Translations under genes and position numbers: made by a program
Assembly (NCBI GenBank): GCA_010024525.1
Contig: RGGS01000052.1
Coordinates: forward strand, 1 to 7,740
From: Verrucomicrobiota bacterium
GTDB lineage: Bacteria > Verrucomicrobiota > Verrucomicrobiia > Methylacidiphilales > Verrucolacustridaceae
Length of the DNA stretch: 7,740 bases
Reading direction: 5' to 3'
Shown: piece by piece, positions 1 to 6,013 of the stretch
Position numbering within the stretch: the stretch's first letter is position 1
How the letters are laid out: every line of letters starts with the position of its first letter
The notes under the pieces: model-generated
Told to the model about the DNA's origin: nothing
Seen by the model: only the letters and a program-made list of their open reading frames with translations
Database searches by the model: none

Positions 1-1
1 C

Positions 2-37
2 CTGCGCAGCGGGGCCGTGGTGTTGAAGGCGAGATAG
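2..37 (+). CDS. Possible C-terminal end of an upstream gene (partial)
   Basis: The second reading frame is open from the window edge and ends at a TAG at 35-37, giving the tail LRSGAVVLKAR. The composition, with hydrophobic VV and a basic end, is compatible with a real protein terminus. It is followed directly by AT-rich repeat DNA that looks intergenic. Eleven residues are too few to name a family. The first frame is also open across this stretch and the third stops early, so the call is weak. If real, the upstream gene is co-oriented with the M23 peptidase and ends about 20 to 50 bp before it. Confidence 0.3.
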   Translation: MRSGAVVLKAR

Positions 38-45
38 GAATTTTT

Positions 46-75
46 AGATTAAGATTAAGTTGAAGATTAAGAGAA
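46..75. repeat. AGATTA-type hexamer run before the M23 gene
   Basis: Five consecutive hexamers follow AGATTA or a close variant: AGATTA (46-51), AGATTA (52-57), AGTTGA (58-63), AGATTA (64-69) and AGAGAA (70-75). The run is AT-rich and purine-rich, in contrast with the GC-rich genes. A shorter run of the same unit lies at 2798-2815 before the TSUP gene, also in intergenic DNA. I recall similar GATTAAGATTAAG runs in verrucomicrobial intergenic regions, but this is memory, not a search. The run overlaps the first codons of the longest possible M23 reading frame, which casts doubt on that start. Confidence 0.6.
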
Positions 76-1310
76 GATTGTTCTCTGTGAATCGGGGCTT
101 AGGTAGGGGCGATTGTGCCCGATCGCCCGATGGAAAGCCGGGCCTTGGAGCGTTACAAAATTCGATCGGAGGACCCAGAGGATCGTCCCTGCCGATTCTA
201 TCGACTCTTTTGCTTTGCGTCGTGTCCTCGAACCCGGGGTTCTCCTTCGCTCAAGCTCCTGTGGGCATCAATTCTGTAGGGACGCGCTCCGCCGCGTCCT
301 GCGCGGACCCGACAGAGCGGGGCCCTACAGAAGTTTCAGCCACGGACCGGATCGACTGGCAGTTGCCAACGGAGAATGACGGGCTCTTCCATGATCAGGA
401 GAGGCGTTTCTTTCAACCGACGATCAGCCGGCGACTGATCTCCGGCATGTTCGGGTTTGTGCGGACCTCGGAGCCGGAGCCGCCGCGTCTTTTCGAGCAT
501 TTTCACAAAGGCATTGATATCCGGGCCCTGCATCGAAATGAGCAGGGGGAACCGATGGATGTGGTGAAAGCCTCGGCGGACGGGGAGGTGGTTCGGGTAA
601 ATTTGGATGAAAAGATTTCCGACTATGGAAAACAAGTGATCGTGCGACATCGGTGGGGAGCGCAACCCGTGTATACCATCTACGGTCATATGGCATCGAT
701 CGGGGTGCAGGTTGGGCAAAAGGTGAAGGCGGGAGATCCCTTGGGGGTGATGGGCTGGACCGGGCCGGGGCTGACGCGCGATCGGGCGCATCTTCATTTC
801 GAAATCGCTTTTCAGATCAACCCGAAATTCGACGAATGGGTCGCGCTGGTGAAGCCAGGCCGACTTTGGGAGCCGAATCGGCATGGGGAGTGGAATGGGT
901 TGAACTTGATGGGGATTGACCCGGCCCCTTTGCTGCGGGCGACGCACCAAGGGAAACCGATGACTTGTCGCGAGGCCTTGGCCGTGCAGCCCGGGGGGTT
1001 CGTCGTCAATGTGCCGGCGCCCAAGTCGCGTGTTCCGTGGACCGATTGGGTGCAAGTGCAGGAAAACTGCACAGGGCCGGTGGCGTGGCAGGTGGAGATG
1101 ACCCCGTGGGGGCTACCGTTAAAAGTCGCGGGTTCGGCCCTGCCGGTAGCGGAAGCGCAGCTGGTCGCCAACCCGGGCCGACCGAACGAGGGCAAGTACT
1201 ACTGCCGTGGATTGGTCGAGGCCGATGGGAAAGGCGGGATGAGACTGAGCAAGTTTGGACGGCAGACGATGGAGATGATGCTTTTTACGGGATCCGAACC
1301 AGCTCCCTAG
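60..1310 (+). CDS. Secreted M23 family zinc metallopeptidase (LytM-like)
   Basis: This protein belongs to peptidase family M23, whose members cut peptidoglycan cross-bridges or act as inactive LytM regulators outside the cytoplasm. Numbered from TTG 60 (416 residues), a hydrophobic stretch at about 44-57 ends in SFAQA (62-66), which looks like a signal-peptide cleavage site. The M23 domain spans about 145-255. The HxxxD ligands are H149 and D153 in HKGIDI, YGH carries H210, and HLHF carries H244 and H246. All expected zinc and catalytic residues are therefore present and an active enzyme is likely. Residues 285-416 form an extension with three cysteines (C303, C337, C382) that I cannot assign to a domain. 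The start is uncertain. TTG 60 lies inside a hexamer repeat and gives a signal-peptide n-region of about 43 residues; the in-frame GTG at 87 is an alternative. No clear Shine-Dalgarno is visible for either. The gene converges on the DUF4410-like gene, 9 bp away. Confidence 0.9.
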   Translation: MKIKRRLFSVNRGLGRGDCARSPDGKPGLGALQNSIGGPRGSSLPILSTLLLCVVSSNPGFSFAQAPVGINSVGTRSAASCADPTERGPTEVSATDRIDWQLPTENDGLFHDQERRFFQPTISRRLISGMFGFVRTSEPEPPRLFEHFHKGIDIRALHRNEQGEPMDVVKASADGEVVRVNLDEKISDYGKQVIVRHRWGAQPVYTIYGHMASIGVQVGQKVKAGDPLGVMGWTGPGLTRDRAHLHFEIAFQINPKFDEWVALVKPGRLWEPNRHGEWNGLNLMGIDPAPLLRATHQGKPMTCREALAVQPGGFVVNVPAPKSRVPWTDWVQVQENCTGPVAWQVEMTPWGLPLKVAGSALPVAEAQLVANPGRPNEGKYYCRGLVEADGKGGMRLSKFGRQTMEMMLFTGSEPAP

Positions 1311-1319
1311 GCGCGCATT

Positions 1320-2048
1320 TTATCTTGGCGTTGGAGAGGACGTTGAGGCTGCTTCAGCCTTGTCGTCATCTTCGTCCTTATTGGCTTCGATGAACTGGCG
1401 GTTGGGGGCGAGGTTATGCTCCTCGATATAGTCCACCAGGTAGTTGCGGATTTCCCGGGCGGTACGAAGGGCGTCCTCAGGAAAACTTATGGCCGCCCCT
1501 GCGGCGGAGCCCGCCACGGCTTCGGAGACCCCGGTTCCGGGAGTCACAAGGGAGCCGGCAAGACCGGGTTCGGCGTTGGAGCCCCCGGTGGTTTTTAGGG
1601 TGAGAAATTTTCGGGGGGTTCCGCCATCCAGTTCGGTGATCTCGACTTCCGTCTCCATTTTGGTGGCACCCAAGCCGAATCCGACCAAAACCCGGGCGGC
1701 CTTGGTGCCGTGATTGACCCAGGTGAACCGGCCTTGAATGAGCCAGCCTTCGGCGGGGAGCGGGCCGCTCTTGTATTCTTCGACCGGAGCAATTTCCGGC
1801 AGGCGGTCGACCAAGCGGGTGTGAAGCATGTCGATCACCCCCTGTTTGTATTCCTCCAGCTCTTGTCCCTGCATGTCGATCTCAACCTTGGCTCCCTCCA
1901 TGGAAAATTTCTGTACGTAGATCTTTTCCGGCATCTTGACGGGGGTGGCGGAGACCTCATGGGCATCTTTCACGCTGACCGAGGCACAGGAGACCAACAG
2001 GACGGCGACCAAGAAAAAAAACGGAACCCATCTGGCAGAACGGATCAT
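1320..2048 (-). CDS. DUF4410-like outer-membrane lipoprotein
   Basis: The product has 242 residues starting at ATG 2048. The N-terminus is a lipoprotein signal: basic MIRSAR, a hydrophobic core, then lipobox L18-V19-S20-C21. Residue A22 after the cysteine fits outer-membrane sorting. The body resembles DUF4410 proteins: an IYVQKF strand near 43-48, a helix near 63-83, the IQGRF strand at 104-108, and the glycine-rich VGFGLGATKMETEVEI block at about 122-137 followed by strands. The family has no established biochemical function. The C-terminus (about 224-242) is acidic and then Ser/Thr/Pro-rich, probably disordered. The ATG overlaps the TGA of the TSUP gene in an ATGA, so translation is probably coupled and both genes share a transcript. 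A longer upstream frame exists but only as a shadow of the TSUP gene. The lipoprotein call is secure; the DUF4410 call is from pattern recognition. Confidence 0.85.
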   Translation of the reverse strand: MIRSARWVPFFFLVAVLLVSCASVSVKDAHEVSATPVKMPEKIYVQKFSMEGAKVEIDMQGQELEEYKQGVIDMLHTRLVDRLPEIAPVEEYKSGPLPAEGWLIQGRFTWVNHGTKAARVLVGFGLGATKMETEVEITELDGGTPRKFLTLKTTGGSNAEPGLAGSLVTPGTGVSEAVAGSAAGAAISFPEDALRTAREIRNYLVDYIEEHNLAPNRQFIEANKDEDDDKAEAASTSSPTPR

Positions 2049-2788
2049 AGGAGGATCATCCTTATGGCGGCCCCGGTGGCCATCAAAATCAGCATCCATT
2101 CGAAAAGATTCTGGGAAATCCGGCGCAAGAGGGTGCGACCCATCCAAAATCCAAAAAGGACCCCCGGCAAAAGCATGACATCCAGCCCCAGGGAGCTGCC
2201 ATTGAGGAGGCCGAGTTGCCAGCTGAAGGGAAGCTTGGCGAGGTTGATGGCGAGATAGAACCAGGCTCCCGTTCCGACCATCACCATCTTGGTTTGGCGT
2301 TGGGAGAGGAAATAAAAGGCGGTGATGGGCCCGGCGGCGTTCGCCAGCATGGTGGTGATGCCGGCGGCCCAACCGCATCCCAGGCCCAGAAGCGGGTGGC
2401 TGGTAACCCAGGTCAACAATTGGGGGCGGAGTCTTTGGAGAAGAATGATTCCGATCAACGTTAGGATGATCCAGCCCAGTGTATGGCCGAAGAATTCGGC
2501 TGGGATGAGGGGCATGATCCACCAACCGGTCAGGATGCCGACCAAAGTGGCTGGCAGAAGGGCGCGCAGAAGTTTCCAGGAGGAGTGTTCATGAAAGGAC
2601 AGCACACCCATAACATCCGCCGCGATGAGCAGGGGAAGCACCACGCCGGTTGATTCGCGGGGGGGAAGAACCTCAGCCATGAGGATGACCGTCAGCAACC
2701 CAAAAGGTCCAAACCCGGATTTGGCCAAGCCGGTGCAGAGGGCGGCGAGGCCGGCGAGAAGCCAGGCGTGGGAGGAGAGGTCGGGCAT
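2045..2788 (-). CDS. TauE/SafE (TSUP) family membrane permease
   Basis: This 247-residue protein is strongly hydrophobic with about seven or eight membrane segments. It shows the internal two-fold repeat of the TSUP family. The first half carries GLAKSGFGPFG (20-30), the family's glycine-rich signature following TM1. The second half carries GWAAGITTMLANAAGPI (139-155) followed by FYFL, the matching motif. Family members are inner-membrane exporters or importers of sulfur oxyanions or organic sulfonates, and many have no known substrate; none can be assigned here. The length of about 250 residues is typical, so the gene looks complete. The ATG at 2788 has no clear Shine-Dalgarno, and the upstream DNA on this strand is AT-rich hexamer repeat. 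The stop overlaps the start of the DUF4410-like lipoprotein by 4 nt. The gene is divergent from the MHS transporter, with 74 bp between starts. Confidence 0.9.
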   Translation of the reverse strand: MPDLSSHAWLLAGLAALCTGLAKSGFGPFGLLTVILMAEVLPPRESTGVVLPLLIAADVMGVLSFHEHSSWKLLRALLPATLVGILTGWWIMPLIPAEFFGHTLGWIILTLIGIILLQRLRPQLLTWVTSHPLLGLGCGWAAGITTMLANAAGPITAFYFLSQRQTKMVMVGTGAWFYLAINLAKLPFSWQLGLLNGSSLGLDVMLLPGVLFGFWMGRTLLRRISQNLFEWMLILMATGAAIRMILL

Positions 2789-2794
2789 GGGAAA

Positions 2795-2800
2795 ATTAGA
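2795..2800 (-). promoter_or_regulatory. Weak -10-like hexamer for the TSUP-DUF4410 unit
   Basis: Read on the minus strand, 2800-2795 is TCTAAT, five of six matches to TATAAT. It lies about 7 nt before ATG 2788. No good -35 is present at 16-18 nt spacing. If used, transcription would begin at or next to the ATG and give a leaderless message, which fits the absent Shine-Dalgarno. It overlaps the AT-rich repeat, so a chance match is quite possible. Confidence 0.2.
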
Positions 2801-2815
2801 TTAAGATGAAGAGGA
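2798..2815. repeat. Second AGATTA-type hexamer run, between divergent genes
   Basis: Three consecutive hexamers, AGATTA (2798-2803), AGATGA (2804-2809) and AGAGGA (2810-2815), are followed by AAGAAT. They form a degenerate copy of the run at 46-75. This one lies 10 bp from the TSUP start codon on the other strand and 48 bp before the MHS transporter start. Its role is unknown. It may be a dispersed intergenic repeat, a promoter-like AT-rich element or replication slippage. Confidence 0.5.
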
Positions 2816-2820
2816 AAGAA

Positions 2821-2848
2821 TTAACGGGTTGCGGTGTGAGGGGATAAC
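2821..2848 (+). promoter_or_regulatory. Weak sigma70-like promoter candidate for MHS-Nudix unit
   Basis: TTAACG (2821-2826, four of six to TTGACA) is separated by 16 nt from GATAAC (2843-2848, four of six to TATAAT). The predicted start of transcription near 2855 would leave a very short leader before the MHS gene. Each half is weak and spacing is slightly short, so this is only a candidate. Confidence 0.2.
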
Positions 2849-2857
2849 TGGGAACAC

Positions 2858-2862
2858 AGGAG
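2858..2862 (+). promoter_or_regulatory. AGGAG Shine-Dalgarno that bears on the MHS start
   Basis: AGGAG abuts ATG 2863 with no spacer, which is too close for normal initiation there. It lies 6 nt before the in-frame TTG at 2869, a normal spacing. The functional start may therefore be TTG 2869, two codons downstream of the annotated ATG. The difference of two residues does not affect the protein call. Confidence 0.45.
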
Positions 2863-4134
2863 ATGGATTTGGAACGCAAGAGGTGGGTTTCGTTGGCCGC
2901 GAATTCGGTCGGAACCCTGGTGGAGTGGTTCGACTTCATGGTGTTTGCCTATCTGACCCCCGTGCTGGCCCCGCTGTTTTTTCCGTCCCATGACAAACTG
3001 GCCTCTCTTCTGGCGACCTATGGTCTCTTTTGGCTTGGTTTCGCCATTCGTCCCCTGGGGGGAGCCTGTATTGGCTGCATCGGGGATCTGTTCGGCCGGC
3101 GATGGACGCTCCTGGGAAGTGTGATCCTGATGTCTTTGCCGATGTTGGCGACGGGTTTTTTACCCACCTACGCGCAAATCGGTTTTTGGGCTCCGGCTTT
3201 GCTGGCAGTCACTCGGTTGGCGATGGGATTTTCGGTGGGGGGCGAGTTCAGCGGAACGGTGGTGGCGCTGTTTGAAACCGCAGCCAAGGGCAGGAGCGCC
3301 CTCGCGGTGAATTTGGCAAACGTCAGCTCCTGCCTTGGGGCTTTGTTGGCGGCCGCGGCGGTCACCGGGCTCTCGGCCCTTTTGGGAGCGGAGAAAATGT
3401 CCGCCGGGGGCTGGAGAATTCCCTATTTTCTGGGGGCGCTTTTGGCCCTGGGCGCGATTCTATTGCGCTTTTTCCTGCATGAGACGCCCCAATATGAGGA
3501 GACGAGAAAAAAAGGGATGGTGGCCAAAACACCCCTTCGGGATGTTTGGCGGGCGGACAAAATGGCCATGGCGGCCTGCGCGATCGGATGTGGATTTTAC
3601 GGGCACACCTATTATCTCCTCGGCACCTATTTGCCCAACCGGATGGAGACGGATCTCCATCTTTCGGGATCGGTCATCTTTTTGGCGGCCGTGGTGGCCA
3701 ACACGAGCCTCGCGCTTTTTCCCCAGCTGTTTGCCCCTTGGGTCGACCGGGTGAAATGGAGGCCGTTTCTCTGGGTCACGGGAATTCTGACCATGCTGGC
3801 CGTCTGGCCGGCACTGGAAATGGTGGAGAAAGGCGGAGCGGGCTGGGTGGTGGCCGGGCTTCTTGTGTTTGCGGTTCCGCAAACGGCTTTTACCTCGGCA
3901 GTGCTGCCGGCCGCTTCGGCCCTGTTTCCCACCCCGCGGCGTTTCACCGGAATGTCGGTGGCCTACAATATCGGAATGCTGGCTTTCGCCGGCCCGGTGC
4001 CCGGCGTGGCGGCATGGCTGCATGCCCAATACGGGACCTTCGGTCCGGCCGCGATGGTGGTGGCGATGGGAGTGATGACGCTTTTTTTTCTAGGAAAATA
4101 TCCGGACACCGAGGAGGGAACCTCTCCCGATTAA
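2863..4134 (+). CDS. MFS transporter, metabolite:H+ symporter (MHS/ProP-like) type
   Basis: This 423-residue polytopic protein has about 12 membrane segments and belongs to the major facilitator superfamily. The MHS subtype is shown by GTLVEWFDFMVF (17-28) in TM1, followed by RPLGG (63-67), loop 2-3 motif GCIGDLFGRR (71-80), R118 with GFSVGGEF (122-129) in TM4, and GGWRIPYFLGALL followed by FLHETPQ at the end of TM6. Members of this subtype import small metabolites with protons: osmolytes, citrate, dicarboxylates, shikimate or ketoglutarate. These motifs do not reveal which one is used here. The length is typical and the gene looks complete. It is divergent from the TSUP gene and sits 11 bp before the Nudix gene, so the two are probably co-transcribed. 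The exact start (ATG 2863 or TTG 2869) is open. The polar tail (DTEEGTSPD) is unremarkable. Confidence 0.9.
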   Translation: MDLERKRWVSLAANSVGTLVEWFDFMVFAYLTPVLAPLFFPSHDKLASLLATYGLFWLGFAIRPLGGACIGCIGDLFGRRWTLLGSVILMSLPMLATGFLPTYAQIGFWAPALLAVTRLAMGFSVGGEFSGTVVALFETAAKGRSALAVNLANVSSCLGALLAAAAVTGLSALLGAEKMSAGGWRIPYFLGALLALGAILLRFFLHETPQYEETRKKGMVAKTPLRDVWRADKMAMAACAIGCGFYGHTYYLLGTYLPNRMETDLHLSGSVIFLAAVVANTSLALFPQLFAPWVDRVKWRPFLWVTGILTMLAVWPALEMVEKGGAGWVVAGLLVFAVPQTAFTSAVLPAASALFPTPRRFTGMSVAYNIGMLAFAGPVPGVAAWLHAQYGTFGPAAMVVAMGVMTLFFLGKYPDTEEGTSPD

Positions 4135-4145
4135 AAAAAGGCCCG

Positions 4146-4610
4146 ATGCCCCACATTCACGAAAAAATCGATTTCACCGTCAGCCTTTTCATTGTGCAGG
4201 ACGGCAAGGTGCTGGTCATTCACCACAAGAAACTGTGTCAATGGCTGCCGATCGGGGGCCATATCGAGTTGGATGAGGATCCTGAGCAGGCCGCTTATCG
4301 CGAGGCCAGGGAGGAGAGCGGGCTGGAGATCGAGCTGATCGGGGAAAGACAACCGACCACGGGACCCGGCACCCGGGCGCTGGTTCGCCCGCGCTTCTTG
4401 GACATCCATCGGGTGAGTCCGACCCATGAACACATCGGTATCATCTATTGGGCCCGGCCCAAAAGCGGGAAAGTAACCCTGGCTCCCGGGGAGCACCATG
4501 ACATCCGTTGGTGCCATGAAGCGGATTTGGAAAAACTCGATCCCCCCATGAGCGAGGCCGTGAAGTACTATTGTTTGGCCGCAATTCGGGAGGTGGGAGC
4601 AGCCTCCTAG
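4146..4610 (+). CDS. Nudix hydrolase
   Basis: This 154-residue cytoplasmic enzyme contains a complete Nudix box at G38-L60. G38, E44, R52-E53, E56-E57 and G59 occupy the conserved positions of GX5EX7REUXEEXGU, and alanine fills the first aliphatic position. The family hydrolyses nucleoside diphosphates linked to another moiety, using the box glutamates to bind Mg2+. The substrate is not evident, and the size fits a single-domain MutT-type or ADP-sugar-type enzyme. WLPIGGHIE (33-41) is the usual lead-in to the box. ATG 4146 is preceded by AAAAAGG (4135-4141), a fair ribosome site, and begins 11 bp after the MHS stop. A long open frame extends upstream but is a shadow of the MHS gene. The TAG stop lies in a CTAG shared with the stop of the convergent MFS gene. 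Confidence 0.92.
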   Translation: MPHIHEKIDFTVSLFIVQDGKVLVIHHKKLCQWLPIGGHIELDEDPEQAAYREAREESGLEIELIGERQPTTGPGTRALVRPRFLDIHRVSPTHEHIGIIYWARPKSGKVTLAPGEHHDIRWCHEADLEKLDPPMSEAVKYYCLAAIREVGAAS

Positions 4611-4635
4611 TCGGTGGGGCTAAGGGGGCTTTTTT
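4601..4635 (+). terminator. Intrinsic terminator for MHS-Nudix unit, overlapping both stop codons
   Basis: The arm AGCCTCCTAG (4601-4610) can pair with CTAAGGGGGCT (4620-4630) as about ten base pairs with one G-U and one bulged A (4622), closing a 9-nt loop. Six Ts follow at 4630-4635. The stem begins in the last codons of the Nudix gene and contains its TAG. The rest lies inside the coding end of the minus-strand MFS gene. No T-run follows the hairpin on the minus strand, so it should act only on plus-strand transcripts. Confidence 0.6.
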
Positions 4636-5893
4636 GTTCCTCCGGCTCGGGCAGAAACAGGCCGATCAGGGCGGCGGGGAGAAAAAGGAAGGCGGAGTGG
4701 AAAAGAGCGGAACGGAAATCACCGACGGAGGAAAAGAGCCCGAAGAAAACCACGCCGGCGGCGGAAAGAATCCGACCGAAGTTATAGCAAAAGCCTGCCC
4801 CCGTGGTGCGCAGCAGCACGGGAAAGAGCGGAGGAAGGCACATGGTGAAAAGGCCGAACACGCCCTGGCATAGGCCGATCCCCACAAAGGCCCAGCGTAA
4901 TTCGGTCCACGTGGGCTGGTTCCAATAGGTGAAGATCATCACCCCGGCGTAGCTCATGAGCATAAGGGCGATGGTTTTGCCATACCCGCAAAACTTGGCC
5001 AAAGCGGCGGCCAGGTAGTTTCCGGCAATCGAACTGAACATCAGGAGGAAAAGGGCAACGGCCACCACGCGGTTTCTACCGGGGCCATCCAACGCCGCGA
5101 TTTCCGGAAGGCTCCGGATGTGGGCTTGTTGCCAGAACATGAAGGTCCAGTGGGCGGTGAGGGAAATTCCGCAAAGCAGGAGGGCCACCCAAGTGGTCTT
5201 GGCCAAGGATCCCCGGAAAAGATCGGCGATGCCGGGAGGCTTTGCTCCGGCGGAGCGGGTGGATTGCCACTCCTCGGTTTCGGGCACGGACTTGCGGATC
5301 CATAAAACCAGCAGGGCGGGGAGAACGCCGACAAGAAAGATGGTGCGAGGAGGCGCGCTTCTCAAAAGCCAACCAAAGAGGCAGGCGATAAGAATGCCGA
5401 GATTGACCGCGGTCTGCAGGGTGGCGGCGATCCAGGGACGCCAGCGCTTCGGCCAGGTTTCGGCCAAGAGGGAGGCTCCCACCGCCCATTCCCCGCCGAT
5501 GCCCAAGGCGGCGAGGAACCGAAGGATAAGGAGGTGCCACCAGGCAGTGGCAAAAAAACTGAGCCCGGTAAAGCCGGCATAAAAAAGGATGGTGAGGGAA
5601 AGGGCGCGGGTTCGGCCGATAAGGTCCCCTAGCCGGCCAAAAAGGGCCCCGCCGAAGGCCCACCCCACCATGAAAGAGGCCTGAATCAGGGAACCATGGT
5701 GGCTGACATCGGGATGTTGGGGATCGATGTGGAGGAGTTCTGCCACCAGAGGAACCGCCACCAGGGTGAAGAGGTGAATATCGAGACCGTCAAAGAGCCA
5801 ACCCAGCCAAGCGGCCCAACCGGACTTCCATTGGGCTGGAGAAAGGTCGCGGAGACGAATGGGGCGGAAGGTGGGCATGTCTGGAGGAAGCAT
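4607..5893 (-). CDS. MFS transporter, AAHS/sugar-porter-like
   Basis: This 428-residue protein from ATG 5893 has about 12 membrane segments. Diagnostic MFS motifs are LFDGLDIHLF (33-42) in TM1, loop 2-3 motif GRLGDLIGRTR (86-96), R125 with LGIGGEWAVG (130-139) in TM4, and AETWP (144-148). The DG(Y/L)D block with GGEW is usual in aromatic-acid/H+ symporters and relatives, many of which carry organic acids, but the substrate cannot be read from sequence. ATG 5893 has GGAG 11 nt upstream. ATG 5878 is a shorter alternative, and the frame stays open to 6022 without a better start. Its stop overlaps that of the Nudix gene tail-to-tail. It is divergent from the methyltransferase, with 120 bp between starts. 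It is only distantly similar in pattern to the MHS transporter at 2863, so the two do not look like a recent duplication. I see no terminator of its own. Confidence 0.88.
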   Translation of the reverse strand: MLPPDMPTFRPIRLRDLSPAQWKSGWAAWLGWLFDGLDIHLFTLVAVPLVAELLHIDPQHPDVSHHGSLIQASFMVGWAFGGALFGRLGDLIGRTRALSLTILFYAGFTGLSFFATAWWHLLILRFLAALGIGGEWAVGASLLAETWPKRWRPWIAATLQTAVNLGILIACLFGWLLRSAPPRTIFLVGVLPALLVLWIRKSVPETEEWQSTRSAGAKPPGIADLFRGSLAKTTWVALLLCGISLTAHWTFMFWQQAHIRSLPEIAALDGPGRNRVVAVALFLLMFSSIAGNYLAAALAKFCGYGKTIALMLMSYAGVMIFTYWNQPTWTELRWAFVGIGLCQGVFGLFTMCLPPLFPVLLRTTGAGFCYNFGRILSAAGVVFFGLFSSVGDFRSALFHSAFLFLPAALIGLFLPEPEEQKSPLSPTD

Positions 5894-5910
5894 GGAAAGA
5901 AATGCTCCGG

Positions 5911-5943
5911 CGGAACATGTCTCTTTTGGCGCCCCTTGTTCCG
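5911..5943. promoter_or_regulatory. Inverted repeat between divergent genes, possible operator
   Basis: CGGAACA (5911-5917) and TGTTCCG (5937-5943) form perfect 7-bp inverted arms separated by 19 bp. They lie 18 to 50 bp upstream of the MFS start on the minus strand and within the 120-bp region shared with the methyltransferase. The geometry would suit a dimeric regulator or a hairpin in the MFS leader. No regulator gene is present in the window, and a 7-bp match can arise by chance. Confidence 0.2.
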
Positions 5944-6013
5944 AGAGAGGGGAGTGATTACGCTGGCAGGCTTGAGTCAGAAACCGATTCTCGCGGGCGG
6001 GGGTGGGGCGGCC

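Noticed and set aside
336..1055. Long open frame antisense to the M23 gene (239 codons).
   Set aside because: The M23 frame has a full set of catalytic motifs. The antisense product has no recognisable domain and is rich in Pro, His and Arg, as expected for a shadow frame in GC-rich DNA.
1346..1360. Perfect hairpin AGGCTG-CTT-CAGCCT near the end of the DUF4410-like gene, considered as a terminator for the M23 gene.
   Set aside because: No T-run follows on either strand, and it lies in codons for a low-complexity KAEAAS stretch, which explains the symmetry.
2049..2525. N-terminal extension of the DUF4410-like protein by 159 codons.
   Set aside because: The extension lies wholly antisense-free but out of frame within the TSUP gene, and the lipoprotein signal begins exactly at ATG 2048.
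3546..4145. Extension of the Nudix gene far upstream, which would make a 354-residue fusion.
   Set aside because: The added part is an alternative frame of the MHS transporter with no domain, and ATG 4146 has its own ribosome site right before the Nudix fold.
5696..6013. Extension of the methyltransferase by 106 codons upstream.
   Set aside because: It runs antisense through the start of the MFS gene and has no homologous-looking content; the methyltransferase fold starts just after ATG 6014.
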